In this document: in pieces, positions 14,774-21,671 of the stretch | Position numbering within the stretch: the first letter of the stretch is position 1 | Layout of the letters: every line of letters begins with the position of its first letter | Assembly: GCA_900543305.1 (NCBI GenBank) | Contig: UQQZ01000044.1 | Location: 1-21,847 of the forward strand | DNA from: an uncultured Oscillospiraceae bacterium | GTDB lineage: Bacteria; Bacillota; Clostridia; Oscillospirales; Acutalibacteraceae | DNA: 21,847 nt | Direction of reading: 5' to 3' | The notes under the pieces: model-generated | Told to the model about the DNA's origin: nothing | What the model saw: the letters and a program-made list of their open reading frames with translations, nothing else | Database searches by the model: none | Translations under genes and position numbers: made by a program

Positions 14774-15805
14774 TCAGTCGTATCCCCAGCTCTTTTTACC
14801 GGGCTCGTACCCCTCTTTCTTGAGAGCCTCCTTCAGCTTTCCAATACACTCCTCGTCCCACTCCGTGTAAAGATCGCACTTGTCAATGCTGGCGTTGATC
14901 TCCTTCATTTCCTCAGGAGTCAGCTGAATCTTGGCGATATCCAGATTCTCTCGGATCATGGGCTCGGTCATCATGCCGGGAATCGGAACAATATTGTCCC
15001 CCATGTGCATCAGCCAGGCAATGGCCATCTGGGCATAGCTGCAGTCCTTTTTCTTGGACATCTTATCCAGGATCTCCAACAGGGGCTGATTCTTTTTGAT
15101 AGCCTCGTCGCTAAACCGTTTGGAAAAACGTTTGGCATCATCGTTGGTGTATACCTGGCCAGGCTTAATGGTTCCGGTCAGAAAACCTGCAGCCAAAGGC
15201 ATGTAGGGCACCAAACCGATGCCCAGCTCCTTACAGGTATCCAGGACACCGTCCTTCTCGGGAGAGCGCTCCAGCATGGAGTATTCGTTCTGAATGGCGG
15301 AAACAGGCGTTACAGCGTTGGCAATTTTAATCTGCTCTGCAGTGACACGGGACATGCCCCAGGCCCGGATCTTTCCCTTCTTGATAAAGTCCCCCATGTA
15401 TCCGGCCACCTCTTCCAGAGGCACATCATCGGTGACACGGTGCATGTAGTACAGATCCACATAATCGGTGCCCAGACGCTTGAGAGAGTCGTCCAAACGG
15501 CTTTCAATCTGCTCCTTTACGGTGCCTTTGGTGGGATCCGTCACAGGGTGCAGCTCCGGATTATATTTGGTGGAAAGGCATACCTCATGACGAATGGGCT
15601 TCAGGGCCTCCCCTACCAGAATCTCATTGTGGCCGTCGGCATAGGCGTCAGCAGTGTCGTACAGGGTCACACCCAACTCGTGAGCAAGACGCATCAAACG
15701 GATGCTTTCCTGCCGGGGAGGGGGATTTCCGTGACCATGAGAAAAAGGCATACATCCCATGCCGATTTCCGAAACAACCAGGGATCCCATTTTCCTTGTT
15801 TTCAT
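14774..15805 (-). CDS. Aldo/keto reductase
   Basis: 343 residues counted from ATG 15805, chosen because AGGAG lies 9 nt upstream; the Met three codons earlier directly abuts that site. The catalytic tetrad of the family is visible: 'LYDTADAY' (Asp and Tyr), 'LSTKY' (Lys) and 'YYMHRV' (His). The barrel continues with 'IKKGKIRAWGMS', 'IQNEYSML' and 'VPYMPLAAGFLTG'. The NADP-binding block 'IPIPGMMTEPMIRENL' lies near residue 275-290. The family reduces aldehydes and ketones with NADPH in the cytosol, and the close pattern is that of bacterial general stress or YajO-like reductases. It is transcribed alone from a consensus promoter overlaid by a 24-bp palindrome, so it is probably induced, for example by reactive carbonyls (inference). 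Confidence 0.92.
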   Translation of the reverse strand: MKTRKMGSLVVSEIGMGCMPFSHGHGNPPPRQESIRLMRLAHELGVTLYDTADAYADGHNEILVGEALKPIRHEVCLSTKYNPELHPVTDPTKGTVKEQIESRLDDSLKRLGTDYVDLYYMHRVTDDVPLEEVAGYMGDFIKKGKIRAWGMSRVTAEQIKIANAVTPVSAIQNEYSMLERSPEKDGVLDTCKELGIGLVPYMPLAAGFLTGTIKPGQVYTNDDAKRFSKRFSDEAIKKNQPLLEILDKMSKKKDCSYAQMAIAWLMHMGDNIVPIPGMMTEPMIRENLDIAKIQLTPEEMKEINASIDKCDLYTEWDEECIGKLKEALKKEGYEPGKKSWGYD

Positions 15806-15841
15806 GAAAGACATCTCCTCTGTCAAAATTCCAGCTTGATT

Positions 15842-15865
15842 TATATACCGGTATACCGGTATATA
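15842..15865. promoter_or_regulatory. 24-bp perfect palindromic operator with GGTATA repeats
   Basis: The whole 24 bp is self-complementary, with core CCGGTATACCGG. It contains two GGTATA hexamers in direct orientation, 8 bp apart, on each strand. It starts a few bases downstream of the predicted transcription start of the aldo/keto reductase, a classic position for a repressor. The GntR/FCD regulator NanR of E. coli is known to bind GGTATA repeats; whether the GntR protein encoded next door binds here is inference. Confidence 0.75.
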
Positions 15866-15875
15866 TCTTGAAATG

Positions 15876-15904
15876 AGTATAGCACCCTCCCTAGCTGCTG
15901 TCAA
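15876..15904 (-). promoter_or_regulatory. Consensus sigma-A promoter of the aldo/keto reductase gene
   Basis: TTGACA (15899-15904), a 17-bp spacer and TATACT (15876-15881) read on the - strand. The predicted start is near 15869, directly before the palindrome. Confidence 0.8.
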
Positions 15905-15957
15905 TATGCTTCTTCCATTTTGCTGGCAAAATCTTGGGGGCCCTGTTTTTCCAGGTA

Positions 15958-15998
15958 CAAAAAAGAAACCGGAAAAGCCTTTTGACTCTTCCGGTTTC
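15958..15998 (-). terminator. Terminator of the flavin reductase / ene-reductase operon
   Basis: GAAACCGGAA (15965-15974) and TTCCGGTTTC (15989-15998) form a 10-bp stem that extends inward on one side. On the - strand the stem is followed by TTTTTTG, 30 nt after the ene-reductase stop. Confidence 0.8.
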
Positions 15999-16027
15999 CT
16001 GCTTGATTTTGTTTCTATACGAAACGA

Positions 16028-18046
16028 TTATTCCTGGATGAATTTGATGGATTCCTCGCTGGCTCCGATCTTCAGAGCTGCGATATAACCGGTTCTGGTG
16101 CACTGGTCCACCTTACCGGGATGGATGGCATCGCCGATTACGAATACCTGGGCATCGCCAGCCGCCTCTTTCAGAGCGCTGTAATCTACGGACTTCATGC
16201 CCAGTGCGTACAACACCGTGTCAGCTTCCAGCTCCTGAACGCCATCGGCATTTTCGATCTTCACGCTGTTGGGAGTGATCTCCAAGCACTTGGTCTTGGG
16301 CAGCATGGTCATGTGGTTCTTCTCCATCTCCCAAATCAGGGCCTCACGGTACATGCCGAAGGACTCATTGGCCACACGATCCAGCATTTCCACCACGGTC
16401 ACTTCATGGCCAGTCTTCTGGAGGTACAGGCCGGTTTCGCAGCCTACCAGGCCGCCGCCAATCATCACGATCTTCTTGCCAGGCTGGCAGGTTCCATCAT
16501 ACACGGACATAGCCTGCTTGGCGTTTTCAATGCCCTTGATGGGAGGACATGCAGGCAAAGAACCGGTTGCAATCACCACAGCGTCAGGAGCAAACTCCTT
16601 GACAAATTCGGGAGTGGCCTCGGTGTTCATGCGGATTTCCACATTGTGCCGCTTCACTTCCCGAATCATCATATCCTTGAAGTTACGCAGGTCGGGCTTG
16701 TCGATATCCACATCCGTGAAGTAGAGCAGGCCGCCCAGCTTATCGGATTTCTCTACCAGGGTCACCTTGTGGCCGCGATCTGCTGCGGTGATGGCTGCCT
16801 GAAGGCCAGCAATACCGCCACCGATGATCAGCACCTTCTGAGGACCTTTCTCCGCCGGAGGAAGCTGGTCCACGTCGAAGGCCAGGTGAGCCATGGGGTT
16901 GATGGTGCAGTGTCCCACATATACGGCCAGTTCTTCGCTGGTGAAGGGCAGATCGTCGTAGCCCTCTTCGGGAGAGCCGGGGAAGCACTTATAGCAGCGC
17001 AGGCAACGGCGGATCTGAGCGGCATCGCCGTTCATGCACTTCTGTGCAAAGTTGGGATCGGCCAGCATCTGACGGCCGAACACAGCGAAGTCGATCTTGC
17101 CATCGGCAATGGCCTGCTCCACCTGCTCAGGAGAGTTGATGCCGCCAACAGCGCCTACGGGCAGAGAGGTGTACTTCTTCACAATGGCAGCCTGTTCGAT
17201 GTTCAGGCCGTGGTCGTGGAACATGCTGGACTCCGTGCCGGACTTGACAGACTCCTCGTAGATGCCGCAGGTGATATGTACAGAGGTCAGGTACTGCTCC
17301 ACCATCTGAATGAACCGGCCGGTCTCCTCGGGAGTGATGGCGCCGGGCTGGTGGTCGGTGCCGTCAATGCGGAGCTCAAACAGGAAGTCAGGGCCAACAG
17401 CTTCCCGGATGGCCTTGCAGATCTGGATGGGGAACTTGGCACGGTTCTCCAAAGAGCCGCCGTACTCGTCGGTACGGGTGTTGATCAAGGGAGAGAGGAA
17501 CTGGGTAAAGATGAAGCCGTGGCCGCCGTGAACCAGGATTCCGTCAAAACCAGCCTTCTGCATGTAGGTAGCGGCCACCGCGAAATCGTTGGCGATGCGG
17601 TCCATGTCCTCCTTGGTCATGGCGCGCACGGGAACACCGGCAGAGTTCACACAGTCCACAGGGCCGATGGCCTCCTGCTGGTCGTTGAAGGGCACCTTCT
17701 CCTTGCCGGGGTGCACCAGCTCAGCCAGAGCGATGCAGTCATGCTTCTTGATGCGGTCCGCATAGGTCTTCACCGCGTTGAAGGTCTCCATATCCTCTTC
17801 GGGCTTGGCAAAGTCGAAGGGACGGAAACCGGGGATCCGAACGGCATCCCGGAAATTGATGTCCGTCTCGCCCAGGATCACACAGGCGTTGCCGCCCTTT
17901 GCAGGTCCTTCCAGTTTCCGGTAAGACACTTCCGCGGCAATGGGGTTCTGCGCAATCAGGCTGAATGCCATGGGAGCGCTCACAATACGGTTCTTGTAAA
18001 CCCTATTTCCGACTTTCATCGGGCTCAGCAAATGTTTAAATTCCAT
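16028..18046 (-). CDS. Fe-S/FMN/FAD ene-reductase, Old Yellow Enzyme / 2,4-dienoyl-CoA reductase family
   Basis: 672 residues in the three-part layout of 2-enoate and dienoyl-CoA reductases. An FMN-binding TIM barrel covers about 1-340, with 'HGGHGFIFTQFLSP' at 173-186. A cluster region follows with C348, C351, C354 and C380. The C-terminal part carries two dinucleotide-binding motifs, GGGIAGL (409-415, FAD) and GGGLVG (530-535, NAD(P)H). Electrons should pass NAD(P)H to FAD to [4Fe-4S] to FMN and then to an activated C=C bond. The gap between the third and fourth Cys is 25 residues, against about 11-12 in trimethylamine dehydrogenase-like relatives, so this member carries an insertion. Candidate substrates in gut anaerobes include enoates, steroids, bile acids and plant phenolics; none can be chosen. 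GAGGG lies 8 nt before ATG. Confidence 0.92.
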   Translation of the reverse strand: MEFKHLLSPMKVGNRVYKNRIVSAPMAFSLIAQNPIAAEVSYRKLEGPAKGGNACVILGETDINFRDAVRIPGFRPFDFAKPEEDMETFNAVKTYADRIKKHDCIALAELVHPGKEKVPFNDQQEAIGPVDCVNSAGVPVRAMTKEDMDRIANDFAVAATYMQKAGFDGILVHGGHGFIFTQFLSPLINTRTDEYGGSLENRAKFPIQICKAIREAVGPDFLFELRIDGTDHQPGAITPEETGRFIQMVEQYLTSVHITCGIYEESVKSGTESSMFHDHGLNIEQAAIVKKYTSLPVGAVGGINSPEQVEQAIADGKIDFAVFGRQMLADPNFAQKCMNGDAAQIRRCLRCYKCFPGSPEEGYDDLPFTSEELAVYVGHCTINPMAHLAFDVDQLPPAEKGPQKVLIIGGGIAGLQAAITAADRGHKVTLVEKSDKLGGLLYFTDVDIDKPDLRNFKDMMIREVKRHNVEIRMNTEATPEFVKEFAPDAVVIATGSLPACPPIKGIENAKQAMSVYDGTCQPGKKIVMIGGGLVGCETGLYLQKTGHEVTVVEMLDRVANESFGMYREALIWEMEKNHMTMLPKTKCLEITPNSVKIENADGVQELEADTVLYALGMKSVDYSALKEAAGDAQVFVIGDAIHPGKVDQCTRTGYIAALKIGASEESIKFIQE

Positions 18047-18095
18047 ACTGTTTTCCCTCTTTCTTTTATAGTTTGAATTTTGGGTTTCGTATTGA

Positions 18096-19043
18096 TCAAT
18101 CCAGTTCCGAGAACTTCAAATTCTTATATTTGGGCAGCTTTGCCGCAACCTCTTCCCGCTTCTTGGGATCCATAAAGAATCCCCCCTGGGTCTCGGCAAT
18201 CTCATCGCAATGCACGCCGCGGCCTTCTTCGGTAGTGCGGTCACGCTCCAAACCGTTCTCCGCAATCACGAACTTCCATCTGCCGTCCTCGGTGCGCTCC
18301 AGGTCGCCGCCGGCACCGCAGACCACGCACTCCACCGGATACTGCAAACCCTTCCACTGGGGCTGTCCCAGGCACAGGGCGTTGCTGTGGCAGTTGGGGC
18401 ACCATCCGTAATCGGGATCTCCCAGCCATTTCCGATCTTCCGGCTTGGTTTCCAGCGCCTTCATGACATTGACACCCATCTCATGGGCCCGGGCAATTTT
18501 CTCATCGTACAGCAGTACCTGGGCAGGAGCGGAAACCTGGGTTGCCATGTACATGTCCACCACTTTAAAGCTGTTGGTAAAGGTGGTAGCCTGCATGCAC
18601 TCCAGGGCCATGGACTGCCAGGAACGGGTGGAACCGCCTACGGCAATCAGAGCGCCCACACGATCCCGAGGCTCAATGGCGCCAATCTTGGTCAGGAATG
18701 CGGATTCATAGGCCAGGTTTCTGTGCATGAACTTCAGGAATAGAGAAGAAGGCATCAGATCGTAGGTGGGAGCTGCAAAGATCACAGCGTCCTGGTCCAG
18801 CATCACGTCCATGATCCGCTTTTTGTCGTCCACTTTGTCCAGGGTGCATCCGGTGTGTTTTCCCATGGACATGCCCATGGTGCAGGCGGTGCATCCAGTG
18901 CAGTCAACAATGTTGTAATCCTTCAGGTTGATCATCCGCACTTCGGCGCCCATCTCCTGGCAAGCCAACAGGGCTTCCTTCAGCAGGATTTCACAGTTGC
19001 TGTTCTTTCTTCCGGCAGTTACGCCCATTACTTTAAATGCCAT
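18096..19043 (-). CDS. Flavodoxin-fold NAD(P)H-dependent FMN reductase with C-terminal zinc-ribbon-like domain
   Basis: 315 residues. The first about 195 follow the NADPH-dependent FMN reductase / iron-sulfur flavoprotein fold: 'MGVTAGRKNSNCEILL' (phosphate-binding loop), 'DCTGCTAC' at 47-54 and 'VIFAAPTYDLMPSSLFLKFMHR'. The C-terminal third adds two CxxC knuckles (C215/C218 and C239/C242), which look like a zinc ribbon or small metal site and are not part of the basic fold. The compact Cys group near 48-66 could hold an Fe-S cluster as in iron-sulfur flavoproteins, but its spacing is not canonical. AGGAGG lies 5 nt before the ATG. It is the first gene of a two-gene operon with the ene-reductase (gap 49 bp) and may supply reduced flavin or electrons to it (inference). 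Confidence 0.85.
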   Translation of the reverse strand: MAFKVMGVTAGRKNSNCEILLKEALLACQEMGAEVRMINLKDYNIVDCTGCTACTMGMSMGKHTGCTLDKVDDKKRIMDVMLDQDAVIFAAPTYDLMPSSLFLKFMHRNLAYESAFLTKIGAIEPRDRVGALIAVGGSTRSWQSMALECMQATTFTNSFKVVDMYMATQVSAPAQVLLYDEKIARAHEMGVNVMKALETKPEDRKWLGDPDYGWCPNCHSNALCLGQPQWKGLQYPVECVVCGAGGDLERTEDGRWKFVIAENGLERDRTTEEGRGVHCDEIAETQGGFFMDPKKREEVAAKLPKYKNLKFSELD

Positions 19044-19090
19044 GTTTACCTCCTGATTTTTTCCATAGGGTTTATGGTCATAAGCCGTGA

Positions 19091-19127
19091 TTTACACGCC
19101 TTTGTTTTTATGTTATAATTTTAACAT
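19091..19127. promoter_or_regulatory. Overlapping divergent promoters with a dyad (LysR control region)
   Basis: On + TTTACA (19091-19096), a 17-bp spacer and TATAAT (19114-19119) serve the LysR gene. On - a weaker TTCAAA (19141-19146), 17-bp spacer, TAAAAT (19118-19123) can serve the flavoenzyme operon. The two -10 boxes overlap inside an interrupted dyad ATGTTA-N6-TAACAT (19110-19127), which is a likely LysR-type regulator site controlling both directions. Confidence 0.65.
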
Positions 19128-19210
19128 AGTCCCATTTATTTTTGAAATACAAGTATTTTTGCGTGATTGATAAAAAGAATTTATATGTGGAAAAAACGGG
19201 GGTGACTGCC

Positions 19211-20116
19211 ATGGACACAAAACAACTTGCCTACTTTGTAGCAGCGGCTAAATACCGAAATTTTTCACGGGCAGCCGAGGAATTTTATCTCTCCCAGCCT
19301 GCCATCAGCCATCAGATCAAAATGCTGGAAAGAGAGCTGGACACCGAGCTCTTCGTGCGCAACACCAAAAAGGTGGCCCTCACCGAAAGCGGTGCTCTGT
19401 TTCTGGAAGATGCGAAAGCGATTTTGGAATTGATCGACCAAGCAAAGCAAAAACTGGCTTTGGCCCGGCAGCAGCCTGCCATGCTGCGCATCTGCCATTT
19501 GGCAGCGGCAACCCATTATTTTCTGTCGGACATCGTCAATCAGTTCCATGTCCAATATCCTCATGTGAAAATCCGATTGATCCGCCAGGATGCCTACGTC
19601 ATCTCTGAAAGCGTATCCCGCCGGGACGCGGACATCTATTTTTCCATCATGTCCGACCTGATGAAGTACCCTTCCCTGGAAATCAAAAAGATCCAGACGG
19701 ATGTCCTGTGTCTTGTCACCCGAAAAGACCACCCTGCCTTGCAGCAGCCCTCTTTGGATTTTAATCAGTTGGCCAAAGAACCCTTTCTGGTTTTCTTTCC
19801 CAACCACGCCCGGTATCTTAACAAACGAATTGCAGAACTGTGCACCCAGCTGGGATTTCATCCGCAGGTTACAGAACAATATGATCTCTATGAAAATCTG
19901 CTGCAAGCCGTGGAGGCGGGAACCGGAATCTCCATTCTCCCCTACCGGAGCCGCCATTATATGCAGACCAATCAATTGGCGTTTACTTTGCTCAATGACA
20001 GCAGCCAGGATCTGGATCTTGCCATCGCCTGGGAACGGGAAATCACCAATCCCGCCGTTCCTCTGTTCCTGGAGGTGTTTCGAACCTACCTGGAAGAGCA
20101 TCCGGAAATGTTCTAA
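19211..20116 (+). CDS. LysR family transcriptional regulator
   Basis: 301 residues counted from ATG 19211, where GGGGGTG precedes by about 6 nt and the sequence 'MDTKQLAYFVAAAKYRNFSR' begins as LysR proteins do. The longer frame from 19142 is not needed. The N-terminal helix-turn-helix ('AAEEFYLSQPAISHQIKMLE') is followed by a linker helix and a two-lobed effector domain resembling a periplasmic-binding fold (from about residue 90). It is divergent from the FMN reductase/ene-reductase operon with overlapping promoters, the usual setting for a LysR protein that activates its neighbour in response to a pathway compound and represses itself. The effector is unknown. A strong terminator follows. 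Confidence 0.92.
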   Translation: MDTKQLAYFVAAAKYRNFSRAAEEFYLSQPAISHQIKMLERELDTELFVRNTKKVALTESGALFLEDAKAILELIDQAKQKLALARQQPAMLRICHLAAATHYFLSDIVNQFHVQYPHVKIRLIRQDAYVISESVSRRDADIYFSIMSDLMKYPSLEIKKIQTDVLCLVTRKDHPALQQPSLDFNQLAKEPFLVFFPNHARYLNKRIAELCTQLGFHPQVTEQYDLYENLLQAVEAGTGISILPYRSRHYMQTNQLAFTLLNDSSQDLDLAIAWEREITNPAVPLFLEVFRTYLEEHPEMF

Positions 20117-20230
20117 AAATCAAAAGAGGAAGGGTCTGCCGGCAAAGGAAAACAGGATATTCCTGTTCCCAAAGCAGTATCCCCCCACTGGAGCGAATCC
20201 TGCATTCTTCTTGGGATTGCCCCCTGAAAA

Positions 20231-20262
20231 GAGAGATAACCCCCCGGTTGTCTCTCTTTTTT
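20231..20262 (+). terminator. Terminator of the LysR gene
   Basis: GAGAGATAAC (20231-20240) and GTTGTCTCTC (20247-20256) pair fully (one G-U) around a 6-nt C-rich loop and are followed by six T, 115 nt past the LysR stop. Confidence 0.8.
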
Positions 20263-20271
20263 GCGGGTCTT

Positions 20272-20281
20272 CCCCCCCCCC
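20272..20281. repeat. Poly-C tract (10 C)
   Basis: A mononucleotide run of ten C, about 70 bp upstream of the -35 box of the transporter gene and just after a terminator. Such tracts can slip during replication, but this one is outside any coding region and not within promoter spacing. Confidence 0.7.
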
Positions 20282-20352
20282 TCAGTTCCTTTCCCTGGCC
20301 CACCCGGATAGCCCATCCCGAATCGTGGAATCTCCCCCATTTTCAAAAAACT

Positions 20353-20381
20353 TTGCGTTTTGAGGAGAAATGGAGTATAGT
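20353..20381 (+). promoter_or_regulatory. Promoter of the DMT transporter gene
   Basis: TTGCGT (20353-20358), a 17-bp spacer and TATAGT (20376-20381) precede the transporter start by about 40 bp. Confidence 0.6.
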
Positions 20382-20420
20382 AAGTAGGTTGCTGCGGAAT
20401 GATGAGAGGGGTAAAAGAAT

Positions 20421-21260
20421 ATGCTTTTTTTGCTTTTGGCCATGCTTTCCAGCTCGGTGTTGGCCATCGTCTTGAAGTATTTGAATTCCAACTACGCCTA
20501 CGGTGTGTACTTTATCAACTATGTTACCTGTGCGCTGCTGGCGTTTCTCACCATGGAACCCAAGTCCCTGTATAACGGGGATCCCACACCCCTTTGGCTG
20601 GGCGCCATTGCGGGAATTTTCTACTTGGCTTCCCTGGCTGCCAACGGATACAGTATTCACAAAAATGGGGCCATACTCTCTTCGGTATTCACCCGATTGG
20701 GAGTCCTGGTGCCCATTTTCCTGTCCGTGGCCTTGTTTCACGAACGGCCCACTTTGGTTCAAGGCCTTGGAGTTGCCCTGGCAGTGGCAGCTGCCGTTGT
20801 GATGAACGGTCTGCCTCAAAAACACCAAAGGGGGCCTTCCGCCAAAGGGATTTATCTGATCCCCCTTGTGCTGACTTTACTGCTCAATGGCAGCAGTGAC
20901 AGCATGTCGAAAATTTTTACCCAATTGGGCAGCAGGCAAGATGACGGGCTTTTTGTGTTCTACATTTTCCTCTTTGCCGGGTTGCTCACCCTGATCCTCC
21001 TGATACGGGAACGCAGGCCCATTAACCGCCGGGACTTGCTGTTTGGAGTGCTGGTGGGAGTGCCCAATTTTCTCTCCTCCCGGCTGCTTTTGGCCGCCCT
21101 TACGGAGCTCCCTGCCTTTTTGGTTTACCCCTCATTCAGTGTAGGGGTGATTTTGGTCATCAGTGTGGCAAGCTTTTTGCTGTTCCGGGAACGGTTAAAC
21201 CGCCGGCAGCTGGGAGCCGTGGGAATGATTCTGGGGGCACTGGTGCTCCTCAACATTTGA
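20421..21260 (+). CDS. EamA/DMT-family membrane transporter
   Basis: 279 residues with about ten hydrophobic segments in two homologous halves, as expected for drug/metabolite transporters with duplicated EamA domains. The first half ends near 'VALAVAAAVVMNG' and the second near 'VGMILGALVLLNI'. The boundary loops 'LFHERPTLVQGLGVALA' and 'LFRERLNRRQLGAVGMILG' are the repeated family signature at the ends of the two halves. GAGGGG lies about 9 nt before the ATG. Members export amino acids, nucleobases or other metabolites, or take up small solutes; the substrate cannot be told. It has its own promoter and terminator, so it looks monocistronic. Confidence 0.88.
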   Translation: MLFLLLAMLSSSVLAIVLKYLNSNYAYGVYFINYVTCALLAFLTMEPKSLYNGDPTPLWLGAIAGIFYLASLAANGYSIHKNGAILSSVFTRLGVLVPIFLSVALFHERPTLVQGLGVALAVAAAVVMNGLPQKHQRGPSAKGIYLIPLVLTLLLNGSSDSMSKIFTQLGSRQDDGLFVFYIFLFAGLLTLILLIRERRPINRRDLLFGVLVGVPNFLSSRLLLAALTELPAFLVYPSFSVGVILVISVASFLLFRERLNRRQLGAVGMILGALVLLNI

Positions 21261-21324
21261 GGGTTTCCTGAAAAAAAGAGTTCGCACCCAGTTCCACCAC
21301 ATTATAGAAAGAGATACATTCAAC

Positions 21325-21358
21325 AGAGGTAAGCCTTGTGCTTACCTCTTCTTTTTTT
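21325..21358 (+). terminator. Terminator of the DMT transporter gene
   Basis: AGAGGTAAGC (21325-21334) and GCTTACCTCT (21340-21349) form a perfect 10-bp stem with a 5-nt loop, followed by TCTTTTTTT, 65 nt past the stop. Confidence 0.8.
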
Positions 21359-21671
21359 ACCTGTCTGAGCACGTACCACCCATGTTGGGGGTGGTTGCTC
21401 CCGGAAGAGCTTTTCTCTGGCTTGGGACTCTTCCGCAGAAAAAGAGGCTGCTTTCCTTCCTTGGTACAATGACACATTTTTCGTGACAAACCTTTCTTCA
21501 ATTTAATGATCTTGTTCAAAACGCCTCAAAGAGTCTACTCTGCTTAATACACTTTTTACAACCCTATCCACAAGCTTTTATCAAACCAAGTCTCAATTCT
21601 TAACAAAAGGCCGATATAATTTGCCTCGGTTAAACGGAAAGTGAAAACTCAAAAGGAAAGTAGGAAATCTC
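21359..21671. other. 313-bp non-coding stretch with two adjacent hairpins
   Basis: CCACCC/GGGTGG (21376-21394) and CGGAAGAG/CTCTTCCG (21402-21435) can form two neighbouring stem-loops, with an AT-rich segment after about 21480. The 89-codon - strand frame at 21250-21519 overlaps the transporter end and its terminator and has no recognisable motif, so no gene is called. Confidence 0.45.
21615..21620 (+). promoter_or_regulatory. Likely -10 box before the last gene
   Basis: A perfect TATAAT lies about 50 bp before the ATG at 21672. No good -35 is seen at 16-18 bp, so this is a partial promoter call. Confidence 0.45.

Larger units (their letters stand above)
20117..20420. other. 304-bp intergenic region between LysR and DMT transporter genes
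   Basis: It holds the LysR terminator (20231-20262), a run of ten C (20272-20281) and the transporter promoter (20353-20381). No gene is supportable in it. Confidence 0.6.

Noticed and set aside
16121..18076. Uninterrupted 651-codon open frame on the + strand opposite the ene-reductase gene
   Set aside because: It mirrors the codon pattern of the real gene on the other strand, has no domain motif, and its - strand partner has complete FMN, Fe-S and FAD motifs and a ribosome binding site.
21250..21519. 89-codon - strand frame after the DMT transporter
   Set aside because: It spans the transporter terminator and end of the gene and has no supporting motif or binding site.
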